NCBI RefSeq assembly: GCF_000146165.2 | Contig: NC_004347.2 | Span: forward strand, 372,001-436,000 | Length of the DNA: 64,000 nucleotides | Reading direction: 5' to 3' | Origin: Shewanella oneidensis MR-1 | GTDB lineage: Bacteria; Pseudomonadota; Gammaproteobacteria; Enterobacterales; Shewanellaceae | Part shown: positions 27,465-37,245 of the stretch, one piece after another | Position numbering within the stretch: the first letter of the stretch is position 1 | How the letters are laid out: each line of letters starts with the position of its first letter | The notes under the pieces: generated by a model | Databases searched by the model: none | What the model saw: the letters and a program-made list of their open reading frames with translations, nothing else | Told to the model about the DNA's origin: nothing | Translations under genes and position numbers: made by a program

Positions 27465-27508
27465 GCTGATCAACACATAGTTGATCAGCTTTACTGCATG
27501 TGATCAAC
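27465..27508. promoter_or_regulatory. TGATCAAC palindrome cluster between yfjJ-like gene and hsdM
   Basis: GCTGATCAAC-ACATA-GTTGATCAGC (27465-27489) is a perfect 10-bp inverted repeat. A third TGATCAAC follows at 27501-27508. Three copies of one 8-mer in 44 bases suggest a protein-binding site. Together with the 27313 palindrome it accounts for the otherwise empty 27122-27549 gap. Confidence 0.6.
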
Positions 27509-27549
27509 TTTTTCCTTTTACCTAACTGCTGTGAAATTGTTAATTTTGA

Positions 27550-28245
27550 CTAGCTCCGGCTAGTGCTGGTTTGAAAGCGCTTTATTTTGTTCGGTGTCAG
27601 TTCTTTGCTGTAATGCTTGGCAAGGTAGCTGATCCTGTGAATTGCAGACTCAACACCTTTAAGCCCGTTACGTTCAATTTTGTAGCTTGCCGATTCAGGT
27701 AGCCACGCTGAAGTGTCTGGATGCATATAGCATGCTTTCTGAACCTGTTGAAATGCGCCCCAGCCTGACTTGGCCTTATGCCCATTGAGTAGAATGAAAC
27801 AGTGATAATGTGCTTTGTCGCTTCTTGGTGTTTGTTCTCTAACCCAAAATAACCATGCTTTAGATTGGTACTTCTTATCTAGGAATCTCAACAGGGTTTT
27901 GCGGTATTTGCTGATTAAGCTGTTATTGGGTGTTTCGGTATAGACTCGTAGATCGAATCTGACGAGTAGGATTTTAGAATAGTGACTCAGAGCTGTTAGC
28001 AGTTGATCAATCGCTGCACTCATAATGCTGGAGCTGATGCCGTGTTCAAAGCTCATCACTTTAAATAAGGTTTCTTGATATAGAAAATCTTCTAAGGGAA
28101 AGCGAAGAGCGGAAATATTATAAATAACCTGCTCGTAGTGAGGGTTGTAAAGTGGCGTAAAGCGAGACCTACCATAGTATTGCAGATGCGTAGATTGCAT
28201 TTTTCTGCTGGTTAAACGTGATTTAGAGCCTGCATTCGTCAGCAT
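27550..28245 (-). CDS. YfjJ/YagK-type (inovirus Gp2-like) protein, element 2
   Basis: A 231-residue protein resembling YfjJ and YagK of E. coli cryptic prophages, usually annotated as inovirus Gp2 family. Visible marks are ILLVRFDLRVY, KAHYHCFILLNG and IHRISYLAKHYSKE. The HYH and the later YLAK tyrosine resemble motifs 2 and 3 of HUH replication initiators, so a rolling-circle replication role is possible but inferred. A homologue lies in element 1 (32738). It is the last gene of the AlpA module on the minus strand. Confidence 0.78.
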   Translation of the reverse strand: MLTNAGSKSRLTSRKMQSTHLQYYGRSRFTPLYNPHYEQVIYNISALRFPLEDFLYQETLFKVMSFEHGISSSIMSAAIDQLLTALSHYSKILLVRFDLRVYTETPNNSLISKYRKTLLRFLDKKYQSKAWLFWVREQTPRSDKAHYHCFILLNGHKAKSGWGAFQQVQKACYMHPDTSAWLPESASYKIERNGLKGVESAIHRISYLAKHYSKELTPNKIKRFQTSTSRS

Positions 28246-28328
28246 TTAATCGCACTCGGTTGAGCTTTGTCGCAGTTTGTTGCGTTTACAGGCCAAAAGA
28301 AGGCGGCAAATGCCGCCTTGGTTAGATA

Positions 28329-28553
28329 TTACTTAGTGCCGTTTAGCCAGTTGATATAACTTGATTCTGACCAGCCAATTGTTCGATTTTGGCTTTTGAT
28401 GGGTTGAATAAAGACCTTTCTTTTTACTCGTCGGTATAGTGTTGTTCTATCGATGCCGAGTAATTGGCACATTTCAGTGATTCGGATTATTCGCTCCATT
28501 GGTCGCTGCTGGTGGAGCAATTGGGCAAATTGAGTTCTTTTACTCGGTTTCAT
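28329..28553 (-). CDS. AlpA-like helix-turn-helix protein
   Basis: A 74-residue MerR/AlpA-type DNA-binding protein. IIRITEMCQLLGIDRTTLYRRVKRKVF is the helix-turn-helix, and IGWSESSYINWL the conserved C-terminal AlpA ending. AlpA-type proteins control integrase or excision functions in P4/CP4-57-like elements. It overlaps the upstream AlpA-like gene by 14 bases, so the two are co-transcribed. Confidence 0.8.
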   Translation of the reverse strand: MKPSKRTQFAQLLHQQRPMERIIRITEMCQLLGIDRTTLYRRVKRKVFIQPIKSQNRTIGWSESSYINWLNGTK

Positions 28554-28788
28554 ACCTTGCCCCCTCAGTAACTTGTTCGGATAGTTCTCCGCCAGAGTGA
28601 ACCCATTGCATCAGTTCTGAAAGACGCCAACCGACAGAACGATTGCCAAGTTTTATGCGTTTAGGGAAACGGTTAAGTCTTTCTAGCTGAAAAGCTTGTG
28701 AGCGACTGATAGAGGTGATTAGTTTACGCTCAGTTTCTCGCACTATACGGTCTTGAATGGCTGATTTTTCGATACTAAAGAGGGACAT
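28540..28788 (-). CDS. Second AlpA-like helix-turn-helix protein
   Basis: An 82-residue protein. ISRSQAFQLERLNRFPKRIKLGNRSVGWRLSELMQWV matches the C-terminal half of AlpA-type regulators (PKRxxLGxRxVGW). It has GGAGC before its ATG. Two AlpA-like regulators in a row is unusual for a small element. One may act as an excision factor and the other as a repressor, but the sequence cannot separate these roles. Confidence 0.8.
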   Translation of the reverse strand: MSLFSIEKSAIQDRIVRETERKLITSISRSQAFQLERLNRFPKRIKLGNRSVGWRLSELMQWVHSGGELSEQVTEGARYETE

Positions 28789-28895
28789 GGAAGCTCCTAT
28801 AGATTGTCTCTGTTTGGCTTAGGAGTATCTTGCCTGTTTGCAATTGTGATTTCGGGGTAAAAACGAAATTTGATTTTTACCCCAAATTTAATCCC

Positions 28896-29720
28896 TTAAA
28901 TATCCTGCATTTTAGTGCCTAACGCCCACGTATTTTGCCTGATATTCGCAAGCAGTTGCATTAGATGAGATTCGTTACTGAGAATCTTGCGATAAAACGG
29001 TGCATAGGTTTTTTTATATAGCTCCATTCTAAGCTCTTGTTTAGATTCTTCCCCAAGCAGTAATTCACTCAGCACATTTTGTGTAAATTCCAGCTTTTGC
29101 CAATTATCTTCATAAAAAGGGATATGGTTATAGCAATACATCATGAGATCAAGGTAGGGGATCAACTTATAAGTCAGCAGCTTTTTGAAGGTTTTCTCAT
29201 TTGCTTGAAAATTGTCAGGCACTTTGGGTTCGGGGATTGATAGGGTTTTGCGCAACTGATTAATCAGGAACTCACAGTCACCCAATATCGCTTTATTGGG
29301 TTTAGTTAAGTCTATACCTACCACTGTTAAGTCTCGACTCTGCCCCTGCAAAGGCATTAGTTGTTGCGGCTCTAAGTCTAAGTAGTCATCACCACTGCGG
29401 AGTTTAATCTCTTCAGTTATCCCGAGAAGATCAACATGGTTCAATGCGATGACTGTCGGAAAGTCTGGTTGTGTGACTGGATTCGAATTGATGATGACAT
29501 AGCCATTCTGGATCAGTTGCCACCGTTTACTGTCAGTCAGCTTTCTACCATTAGGTAAAGTCGGTGAGTTATGAAGGGTCAACCTGAACTCTAGCTCATT
29601 AAGAAATTGCGCAGCAGTGAGATCAGCAAGGCAATCATAGTTCTTAATTGAAAACCAATTAGGCCATTTGGGATGGTCTGATGTCTTAATTCGTATTGAG
29701 TTAGCTGTGGATGTTTTCAT
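28896..29720 (-). CDS. DUF6387-like protein of unknown function
   Basis: A 274-residue soluble protein. The N-terminal PKWPNWFSIKNYDCLADLTAAQFLNELEFRL resembles proteins I know as DUF6387, which often sit beside integrases. The family name is from memory and not checked. It has no catalytic motif. It is the first gene of the minus-strand AlpA/YfjJ module and starts 28 bases from the right arm repeat of element 2, so its promoter may overlap the element end. Confidence 0.6.
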   Translation of the reverse strand: MKTSTANSIRIKTSDHPKWPNWFSIKNYDCLADLTAAQFLNELEFRLTLHNSPTLPNGRKLTDSKRWQLIQNGYVIINSNPVTQPDFPTVIALNHVDLLGITEEIKLRSGDDYLDLEPQQLMPLQGQSRDLTVVGIDLTKPNKAILGDCEFLINQLRKTLSIPEPKVPDNFQANEKTFKKLLTYKLIPYLDLMMYCYNHIPFYEDNWQKLEFTQNVLSELLLGEESKQELRMELYKKTYAPFYRKILSNESHLMQLLANIRQNTWALGTKMQDI

Positions 29721-29747
29721 CGATATAAACTCGGCAAGGAATTATCT

Positions 29748-29850
29748 CGGGGTACATATGGGGGTACATATAATGCGAAAAGGGGCTAACCCTTGCAGGT
29801 TAACCCCTTTTTTAACAATCACTTAATCTAAAAGATTAGTTCATGCCGTA
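29748..29850. other. Middle fis attachment site (site B): element 2/element 1 junction
   Basis: TTCATGCCGTA at 29840-29850 repeats the fis end. The left 90 bases hold the right arm repeat of element 2 (GGGGTACATATGGGGGTACA at 29749) and a terminator. To the right begins element 1 with its own integrase. The site is thus attR of element 2 and attL of element 1. Confidence 0.8.
29779..29812 (-). terminator. Terminator hairpin at site B
   Basis: AAAAGGGGCTAACC, loop CTTGCA and GGTTAACCCCTTTT form an inverted repeat with T-rich flanks on both strands. It is almost identical to the hairpin at site A. Confidence 0.8.
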
Positions 29851-29979
29851 GAAAGTGATTTGATGTTTTTCGTAGTATTTCAATGTTCAGGCTACGTTTG
29901 CTAATATCTTCTATTTCAATCATTTAGTTTATTTAATGTTTAGTTTTGTTTAAGGTTGTTCTAGGTTAGACTCTTAGTT

Positions 29980-30001
29980 GTGTGTAACTCGGTGTGTAAC
30001 T
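29980..30001 (+). repeat. Left arm-type repeat of element 1
   Basis: Two copies of GTGTGTAACT separated by two bases form a 22-bp block beginning 140 bases inside the site B core. An exact copy lies at 34810-34831, 92 bases left of the site C core. The sequence is unrelated to the element 2 arms, but the offsets are the same. Confidence 0.65.
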
Positions 30002-30010
30002 CTAGTGACT

Positions 30011-31300
30011 ATGGCAACTAAAAAGAATATGACCAATACAGCGCTTGTGAGCCTTACTAATAAGCCGCTGGACAAACCAACGACCTTAAGTGATAGCGGA
30101 GGCTTAGCCGCTAGGGCTACCCCCGCTAAAGACGGTAAGGGTAATAACGTGCTGTGGATCTTTCGTTATCGCATGGGTGGGCGAGAGACGCCACAAAGAA
30201 CGATAGTGTTTGGTAAGTATCCTGATTTGAAATTGGCAGGTGCTAGAGAAAAACGCGAACGCTGCAAGGTATGGATTGCCGATGGGAAAGATCCCAAAAC
30301 GCAACTAGAGCTAGAGTTGAGTAAAGCTGTGAAGCCGTTAACGGTGGCAGAAGTATTGGACAATTGGATTAGTGAGTATGCGAATGGCAAAAGAGTTAAT
30401 GCAAGTAAGCACAAACAGCAGTTTGAACGCTGGATAGTTCCCCACCTTGGCAGTTTGCCTTTAGCCGAGATTAAGAAACCTCATTGGATTGCCGCATTAA
30501 AAAAACGCTCGCAGAAATACCCTGTGGCGGCAGGCTATGTTCTCCGAAACTTACAGCAGGCGCTAAAGTGGTGCGCTAAGTCTGGGCATGAGTTTGACCG
30601 TTCAGTGTTCGATATTGATTTAGATGATATTGGTGCAAAACACCAAGCCAAACGTTCACAACGACTCGTGGAGGATGATTCTTGGCAGCGACTCATTGAC
30701 CTGCTTAAGTGGATTGAAGCGGGGGAAATGCTGCCTTACTACAAAAACCTACTGATACTATTGATTACTTTTGGCGCACGAACCCAAGAGTTAAGATTGG
30801 CGACAACCAAAGAATTTAATTTTGAAACAGGTGTGTGGACAGTGCCAGCAGAGCACAACAAAACCCAAGCTAAAGACCAAGCTAGGGGCGATAGTGGCGA
30901 GATAAAGAGGCCGATACCCGACAGCATTAAGCCGTTGCTGGTGGCCTTGTGTGAGGCGAATAAAGGCGGTTACTTACTCGGTGAATTCAAAGAGCCTACT
31001 GCAGTATCGGCTTGGGGCGGCAATATCTGGAAAAAGCTGGGGCATGAGCAAAAGTGGCGCTTGCATGATTTACGTAGAACAGTGGCTACAGGGCTAAATG
31101 ATTTAGGTGTAGCCCCGCACGTGGTTGAGTCGTTGTTAGGTCATTCAATTCAGGGGGTGGCAGGCATTTACAACCGCAGCCATTACTTACCAGAGAAGCG
31201 GCAAGCGCTTGAGTTGTGGTGTAACAGGTTAGATGAACTGCTTAGTGGTGAGGATTGCAACGTGTTTTTACTAAGGGCGAGCAATGACAAAAGAAGCTGA
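30011..31300 (+). CDS. int: Tyrosine integrase of element 1 (P4-type, intact)
   Basis: A 429-residue integrase from the ATG at 30011. An in-frame start at 29978 would place the coding region over the arm repeat. The N-terminal DUF4102-like part contains KPTTLSDSGGLAARATP and IVFGKYPDLKLAGAREKR. The catalytic domain has Arg in LLITFGARTQELRL, HDLRR in WRLHDLRRTVATGL, GH in LLGHSIQGVAG and the nucleophile Tyr in IYNRSHYLPEKR. All catalytic residues are present. It lies beside site B and should move element 1 in and out of the fis end. It is clearly related to, but distinct from, the broken integrase of element 2. Confidence 0.95.
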   Translation: MATKKNMTNTALVSLTNKPLDKPTTLSDSGGLAARATPAKDGKGNNVLWIFRYRMGGRETPQRTIVFGKYPDLKLAGAREKRERCKVWIADGKDPKTQLELELSKAVKPLTVAEVLDNWISEYANGKRVNASKHKQQFERWIVPHLGSLPLAEIKKPHWIAALKKRSQKYPVAAGYVLRNLQQALKWCAKSGHEFDRSVFDIDLDDIGAKHQAKRSQRLVEDDSWQRLIDLLKWIEAGEMLPYYKNLLILLITFGARTQELRLATTKEFNFETGVWTVPAEHNKTQAKDQARGDSGEIKRPIPDSIKPLLVALCEANKGGYLLGEFKEPTAVSAWGGNIWKKLGHEQKWRLHDLRRTVATGLNDLGVAPHVVESLLGHSIQGVAGIYNRSHYLPEKRQALELWCNRLDELLSGEDCNVFLLRASNDKRS

Positions 31301-31895
31301 GGAATGGTTAAAATGTAGACCTGAATTAGGGATGATGTCTTATGCTGATGCCTTACAGGATGAGTTAGATCAGCTTGGTGTTCCCTATGATGTGGAGCGG
31401 AATGTAAGTAACCGAGTATGGCGATGGCTTTTAGAAGGAGAGTCATCCCACTTAGATGTGGCGCTTTTTCAGCTAGATAATGCAGGAAAACCGATCCCTA
31501 AATTACTTCAAAAACAATTAACTCGTGCAGCGTTCTTGAGATTGAATGGGTCAGCAAAAAGAAATGTACCAATAAAAAAAATCGAGAAGGAAAGCATCCA
31601 TTGGAATGAATTACGGTGGATGGTTTTACTGATTAGTTACTGTGGTGTGAACAAGTGTGATGCAGCCAAAATGGCAGCAGATAAGGCGATATCAATGTTT
31701 GGTATGTCGAATTCTTTTAGAGCATCATCGTTGGAAAAGGAATACGAAAAGCTTGAAAAGAATGATAGTTCATTACGTGAAAAATTGATGTTTAGGCGTA
31801 GGCCTACATGGACGGAAGATGAGAAAAAAAGCTTTCTAGCCAATTTTAGGTTGGTAGGACAAATACCCGATTATCAAAATGGGCAGAGAAGATAG
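31284..31895 (+). CDS. Hypothetical protein coupled to the integrase
   Basis: A 203-residue protein with no family I recognise. Its ATG lies 17 bases before the integrase stop codon in another frame, so the two are probably co-translated. The C-terminal half is charged and helical (SLEKEYEKLEKNDSSLREKLMFRRRPTWTEDEKKSFL), and the last part resembles a Myb/SANT-like pattern only superficially. It could be an integrase accessory factor, a guess based only on position. Confidence 0.65.
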   Translation: MTKEAEEWLKCRPELGMMSYADALQDELDQLGVPYDVERNVSNRVWRWLLEGESSHLDVALFQLDNAGKPIPKLLQKQLTRAAFLRLNGSAKRNVPIKKIEKESIHWNELRWMVLLISYCGVNKCDAAKMAADKAISMFGMSNSFRASSLEKEYEKLEKNDSSLREKLMFRRRPTWTEDEKKSFLANFRLVGQIPDYQNGQRR

Positions 31896-31983
31896 AATTT
31901 TTTTGCCAATTTTATTCCCGTTACAACCCAACACAACCTTAATAGACTCCCAACTGTCCGAAACAACAAATGAAGGCAGTTAC

Positions 31984-32178
31984 ATGAATATTCAAAATTT
32001 ACTATCCGTTAAACAGGTTTGTGCGTCACTAAACCTATCAAGGTCATGGTTGTTTTTAGCTGAGCGAGAAGGCCGCTACCCTAAAGGTGTTCGCCTGACT
32101 CCCCGTTGTGTTCGATATCGAGCCGATTTACACGAGCAATTCGTTCGTGGTGAATGGGAGGGGAAAGCCAATGCATAA
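31984..32178 (+). CDS. AlpA-like regulator of element 1
   Basis: A 64-residue protein from the ATG at 31984, which has GAAGG upstream. LLSVKQVCASLNLSRSWLFLAEREGRYPKGVRLTPRCVRYRADLHEQFV is an AlpA-type helix-turn-helix with the PKGVRLTPRxVR ending. An in-frame start further upstream adds only non-conserved residues. It probably regulates integrase or excision in this element. It overlaps the next gene by eight bases. Confidence 0.82.
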   Translation: MNIQNLLSVKQVCASLNLSRSWLFLAEREGRYPKGVRLTPRCVRYRADLHEQFVRGEWEGKANA

Positions 32179-32443
32179 TTTTAAGCAGCAACTCCCTTCT
32201 GAATTAGACTCTATTAAGGGAAAAGGACGAACTTTACTGTTAGTGGTTTGGAACTCCCCAAACATTAAAACACATGACATTGTTGAGTCGTTTTTACCCT
32301 CTAACAACCTACATAGCATTTCAAATAGCTTAAAGCCGAGACTATCAACCTTAGGTTGGGCGTTTGCAAAGTCCGCTGTAGATGGCCGTCATAAGTCACA
32401 TAGTTGGCGACTTGTTTCAATAAAAAAGCCCGACAAGGGCTAA
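32171..32443 (+). CDS. Small hypothetical protein, possible winged-helix fold
   Basis: A 90-residue protein from the ATG at 32171, which is preceded by GGGAGGGG. It overlaps the AlpA-like gene by eight bases, so it is coupled to it. The pattern VESFLPSNNLHSISNSLKPRLSTLGWAFAKSAVDGRHKSHSWRLV could be a small winged helix, but I do not recognise the family. Its TAA stop lies inside the loop of a hairpin. Confidence 0.6.
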   Translation: MHNFKQQLPSELDSIKGKGRTLLLVVWNSPNIKTHDIVESFLPSNNLHSISNSLKPRLSTLGWAFAKSAVDGRHKSHSWRLVSIKKPDKG

Positions 32444-32456
32444 CCTAATCGGGCTT
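32426..32456 (+). terminator. Hairpin overlapping the small gene's stop codon
   Basis: AAGCCCGA and TCGGGCTT form a perfect 8-bp stem, with AAAAAA on the left and CAAAAG on the right. It would work as a terminator better on the minus strand than on the plus. Confidence 0.55.
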
Positions 32457-32737
32457 CAAAAGTGTGCCGCAACGTATCAGTTTGGCGACCATGCGTTGCA
32501 GCCTTTCAAGCATACCCCAATAAGACTAAATCTCACATGTTTCCTTTGTGATAGTGATCACTAACCCTGTATCGCCTGCTACTAATGGCGTGAACAATCT
32601 TAAACAACAGTTACGGGTTTATTACCCTATTAAATTGAAGAACTTAATAATTAAGTGTTGTGGCGTATGGCATACCGCGGGAGTGCTTACTTACTTAGTC
32701 AGGGGTAAATAATATTATCTATTACGATCTATTCATT
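32444..32737. other. Gap with palindromes upstream of the element 1 Gp2-like gene
   Basis: These 294 bases hold no gene. They contain AGTGATCACT (32553-32562) and ACTTAAT-A-ATTAAGT (32642-32656), two perfect palindromes. An imperfect inverted repeat lies around GGCGTATGGCATACC. The position upstream of a possible replication initiator makes this a candidate origin or operator region. Confidence 0.5.
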
Positions 32738-33319
32738 ATGTATCTAACTCACCAAAGGATATTCGAGTACAGCGGTCAACTTTGGCTTATTAATTCCCGT
32801 AAGTCAGGTTGTTACACGCCAATGCTAAAAACGATGATTGAACAAGTGTTGGTCATGCTCACTTATTACAAGCGGGTTACGCTAATTCGATTTGATTTAC
32901 ATCAGCCAACGAATACGGCCACCAGCAAGCGGATTACGCAATTTAACCGAAGGTTCAAGCAGAAATTAATTGCTAGATATGGGGTAAATAAAGTGGGCTT
33001 TTGTTGGTGCAGAGAGCAAGAGAAAGCAAAGGCGCAGCATTACCATTTTGTTGTCATGTTAGACGGAAGGACGGTACAGGCATCATGGGGCATTGGTTTG
33101 CTGGTTAATGAGGTTTGGCAACAAATGGGTGGAACATATTGGCTGCCTAAGCGGCATTACAATTTAGTAAGAGGGGAACTGAATGAACTCAGCAAGGCCA
33201 TTTATCGGGTTAGTTACTTAGCCAAAGGGCGGGGCAAGGGCTATCGACCTGCTCAATCTAAAGATTATGGCACCAGCAGGCTAAAGCCAAACGTCACAAA
33301 TTACCCTCATTTTAAATAG
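32738..33319 (+). CDS. YfjJ/YagK-type (inovirus Gp2-like) protein, element 1
   Basis: A 193-residue homologue of the element 2 protein at 27550. Shared blocks are VTLIRFDLHQP, AQHYHFVVMLDG and AIYRVSYLAKGRGK. The HYH and YLAK motifs are again in the places expected for HUH motifs 2 and 3. It is shorter at the N-terminus. A role in element replication is inferred from the inovirus Gp2 annotation and the motifs; no assay is implied. Confidence 0.78.
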   Translation: MYLTHQRIFEYSGQLWLINSRKSGCYTPMLKTMIEQVLVMLTYYKRVTLIRFDLHQPTNTATSKRITQFNRRFKQKLIARYGVNKVGFCWCREQEKAKAQHYHFVVMLDGRTVQASWGIGLLVNEVWQQMGGTYWLPKRHYNLVRGELNELSKAIYRVSYLAKGRGKGYRPAQSKDYGTSRLKPNVTNYPHFK

Positions 33320-33327
33320 GTTTTCGT

Positions 33328-33930
33328 ATGACTAAAGGTTGTTGGGTGTCAAGAACACAAGTAAGGCGCTATGTCGAAAACTATCCTAAATTGGCGGCTA
33401 AGCTATTTAAGCCGTTGCTAGCCGAGTTGGGTAAACGATTCAGCATTAATGCCAAATTTAAGGCACCAAGCCAATTCACGCTAGAGTTACACCAAGACTA
33501 CGCTGCGATAATATGGTTTGATTTGGATGGTTCAGAACGCTTCCCAGTGCCGTTGGTATGGGATACTCCCCGTTACCCACGACTGATTTTTATCTGTCCA
33601 TGTTGCCTGCAAAAAAGGTTGTATTTGTATGGTGTTCCTAATGGTTGGGCATGTAGAGAATGCCTAGGGTTACATTATGCCTGTCAGTCAGAGGCGCCAA
33701 TAGATAGATTAAGTCGAGCCATACGTAAACGCAGGCGCGTGATATGGGGTAATGATGCCGTACAGAGTTTATTTGAAGTGAGTTTACCCATAAAACCGAA
33801 AGGCAGTCATTACAGGACTTTTGAGCGAGATTTTACAAAGTTGGTTAAGGTTGAAGACGCCTACAATGTTTATTTTATGAAAAAGTTGCATTCTTTAGGT
33901 GCTGGGCTGGGCATTAATTATTTTGAATAA
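33328..33930 (+). CDS. Zinc-ribbon protein of unknown function
   Basis: A 200-residue protein eight bases after the Gp2-like gene. FICPCCLQKRLYLYGVPNGWACRECLGLHYACQSE carries paired CPxC and CRxC motifs, a zinc ribbon. The N-terminal half has a beta-rich stretch (QFTLELHQDYAAIIWFDL). The C-terminal third is basic (RAIRKRRRVIW). It may bind DNA or RNA and probably acts with the preceding protein, since the two genes are closely linked. Similar proteins are hypothetical. Confidence 0.68.
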   Translation: MTKGCWVSRTQVRRYVENYPKLAAKLFKPLLAELGKRFSINAKFKAPSQFTLELHQDYAAIIWFDLDGSERFPVPLVWDTPRYPRLIFICPCCLQKRLYLYGVPNGWACRECLGLHYACQSEAPIDRLSRAIRKRRRVIWGNDAVQSLFEVSLPIKPKGSHYRTFERDFTKLVKVEDAYNVYFMKKLHSLGAGLGINYFE

Positions 33931-34054
33931 GTAATTTCAGTTATTTAGCTCAGTTTTATTGCAACCTATTCTGTGAGCCATGTATCAAGCAATACAGAAT
34001 GCAATACTGTAGTATCTGTTTATCATTTAATGAGCATACGTTAGGGAAAACACA

Positions 34055-34657
34055 ATGAAACAATTTGTAGCAGGATTATTTATCGTCTTGTTTGTCAGTG
34101 GCTGTGCTGCATCCTATGCAAGCAAATACAACACAGTCACAAAGACAGATCAGTTTGAAAATCGAACCACAACAACCATGACAGGTGGAGTCATTGACGC
34201 TGACTATTTGGGTATCGTGGCAAACTCAGCAGAATTAAACCCATTCGTAATAAAAGACTCAGGAAATAAAATAATCGCTTTGGGTGTGAAATTTTCAATG
34301 GAGCAGGTTACAACGACAGCTAGAGGATCATGGTTGAACATAGGTAAGGGAAGTTCAGCCACATTTCTGCTAAACAATGGGAATGATAAAGTAGAGTTGT
34401 ATGCCGATGATGGTGTAATTGATTACTCCGTATCATCAGCTCAAAGACAAGTTTACGTCAGTGAATTTGATAACGGTGTGTTTGCCATATCACCAAAACA
34501 GCTAAAGAAACTAGCAGATGCGCAGTCAATCGAGATTAGGGTAAAAGGCTTAAATTCAAGCATTGATTTTCCCCGTAGGCCGAACAACAGCATTGTTAAA
34601 GCATTCTTGCCAAACCTCAATAAATTTTACTATCAAGAAGTCCAGCCATATTTGTAA
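34055..34657 (+). CDS. Hypothetical lipoprotein carried by element 1
   Basis: A 200-residue protein with a lipoprotein signal (MKQFVAGLFIVLFVSGC, Cys17). The mature part is polar with TTTTMTGG and a beta-rich middle. I do not recognise the family. AGGGAAA precedes the ATG. Because it is the only surface-directed product of the element, it may be cargo, such as an exclusion or envelope-modifying factor. That is speculation from position. Confidence 0.7.
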   Translation: MKQFVAGLFIVLFVSGCAASYASKYNTVTKTDQFENRTTTTMTGGVIDADYLGIVANSAELNPFVIKDSGNKIIALGVKFSMEQVTTTARGSWLNIGKGSSATFLLNNGNDKVELYADDGVIDYSVSSAQRQVYVSEFDNGVFAISPKQLKKLADAQSIEIRVKGLNSSIDFPRRPNNSIVKAFLPNLNKFYYQEVQPYL

Positions 34658-34809
34658 TATTGTTTTCTCAATATCTAGTGATTTGCTGTATCCGCAATGG
34701 TTTGCAGCAAGTTAAAGTTTTGCCCGCTTCTATGTCCTCAATAATCTCATGTAACCTAGGCAGGTATGGCGAGTTTTTCTAATGCACTTTGAGGTGGTGG
34801 GTTTTATCA

Positions 34810-34831
34810 GTGTGTAACTCGGTGTGTAACT
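34810..34831 (+). repeat. Right arm-type repeat of element 1
   Basis: An exact copy of the 22-bp block at 29980 (two GTGTGTAACT units), located 92 bases left of the site C core. Confidence 0.65.
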
Positions 34832-34839
34832 TTGGATGC

Positions 34840-34871
34840 AAAAAGGGCTTCTATTAACTAGAAGCCCTTTT
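34840..34871 (-). terminator. Terminator downstream of fis
   Basis: AAAAAGGGCTTCTA, loop, TAGAAGCCCTTTT forms a strong stem with T-rich flanks 27 bases after the fis stop. It differs from the hairpins at sites A and B, so element 1 appears to have brought its own terminator to fis. Confidence 0.88.
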
Positions 34872-34895
34872 CAATACAACAGCTTAATCCTTGCA

Positions 34896-36188
<1,293 letters not shown>

Positions 36189-36363
36189 TTACTGTTTCAC
36201 CTTAGCTCTTCAAAGGGGCGCTATAGTAGCCCTTTTTATTGGCCATGAAAAGGTCAATAAATGACCTAGGAGCAATTTTTTTTCTTGACTTTTTAGCCTT
36301 GAGAAGTAATCGGCAAAATAAGCCTAAGCCAGTGGTGGCGCATGTTGCGGCCACCCTTTAGCG

Positions 36364-37245
36364 TTATTTGCGCGTACCTGTCAAGCGGCTCCAATCTTCT
36401 TTGTGAGCCGCTTCGTCCATGTCGAACCATTGGCTATAAAAGTCAGAGATTTCTTGCGCTTGCTCTTTTAGGAGTCCAGAGAGGGCTAATTTACCGCCGG
36501 TTTTGACTCGCTCGGCGATAAGGGGGGCAAGTTCGCGCAGTGGGCCTGCGAGAATATTGGCAACTAATACATCGGCCTTAAGATCGGCGGGTTGATCTTC
36601 AGGCAGGTAGAGCTCGAGTTGGTCGGCAACATCGTTACGTTCGGCATTGGCTTTTGAGGCGTCAATGGCTTGATAGTCGATGTCAATACCGGTGACTTTT
36701 TTCGCGCCCAGTTTTAGGGCGGCAACGGCGAGAATGCCTGAGCCACAACCAAAGTCGATCACTTCTTCGTTGCTTAGATCTAAGCTATCTAACCACTCTA
36801 AACACAGTGCTGTTGTGGGGTGAGTGCCAGTGCCGAAGGCAAGACCCGGATCTAAGATCACATTGACTGCAGTTGGATCGGGCACTTCACGCCAGCTTGG
36901 GCATATCCATAGGCGTTTACCAAATTGGATCGGGTGGTAGTTATCCATCCACTCACGTACCCAGTCTTTGTCTTCAATCTGCTCAATTTTGTGGCTGAAG
37001 TGTTCACCTAAAAACGGCAGTGTTTTCAACATCTCAATGGTTGGCGTTAGATCGGTATCGGCCTCAAATAGCGCGACAACCACGGTATCACGCCACAGCG
37101 GGGTTTCACCCAGTTTAGGTTCAAAGATCGGGGTGTCTTTACCATCTTCAAAAGTAATAGAGACTGCGCCTTCTTCCATGAGTAAGTCGCTGATGGTTTC
37201 AGCATCATCACTGTTAGTGTTAATGCGGAGTTGGATCCAAGGCAT
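36364..37245 (-). CDS. prmA: Ribosomal protein L11 methyltransferase
   Basis: A 293-residue SAM-dependent methyltransferase that trimethylates ribosomal protein L11. [34 protein letters not shown] is the N-terminal substrate-recognition domain. [21 protein letters not shown] and [20 protein letters not shown] are the SAM-binding motifs, and [14 protein letters not shown] the NxxA-type active-site loop. I start it at 37245 because a longer frame to 37335 adds 30 residues unlike the family. It lies upstream of dusB with a 175-base gap. Confidence 0.96.
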
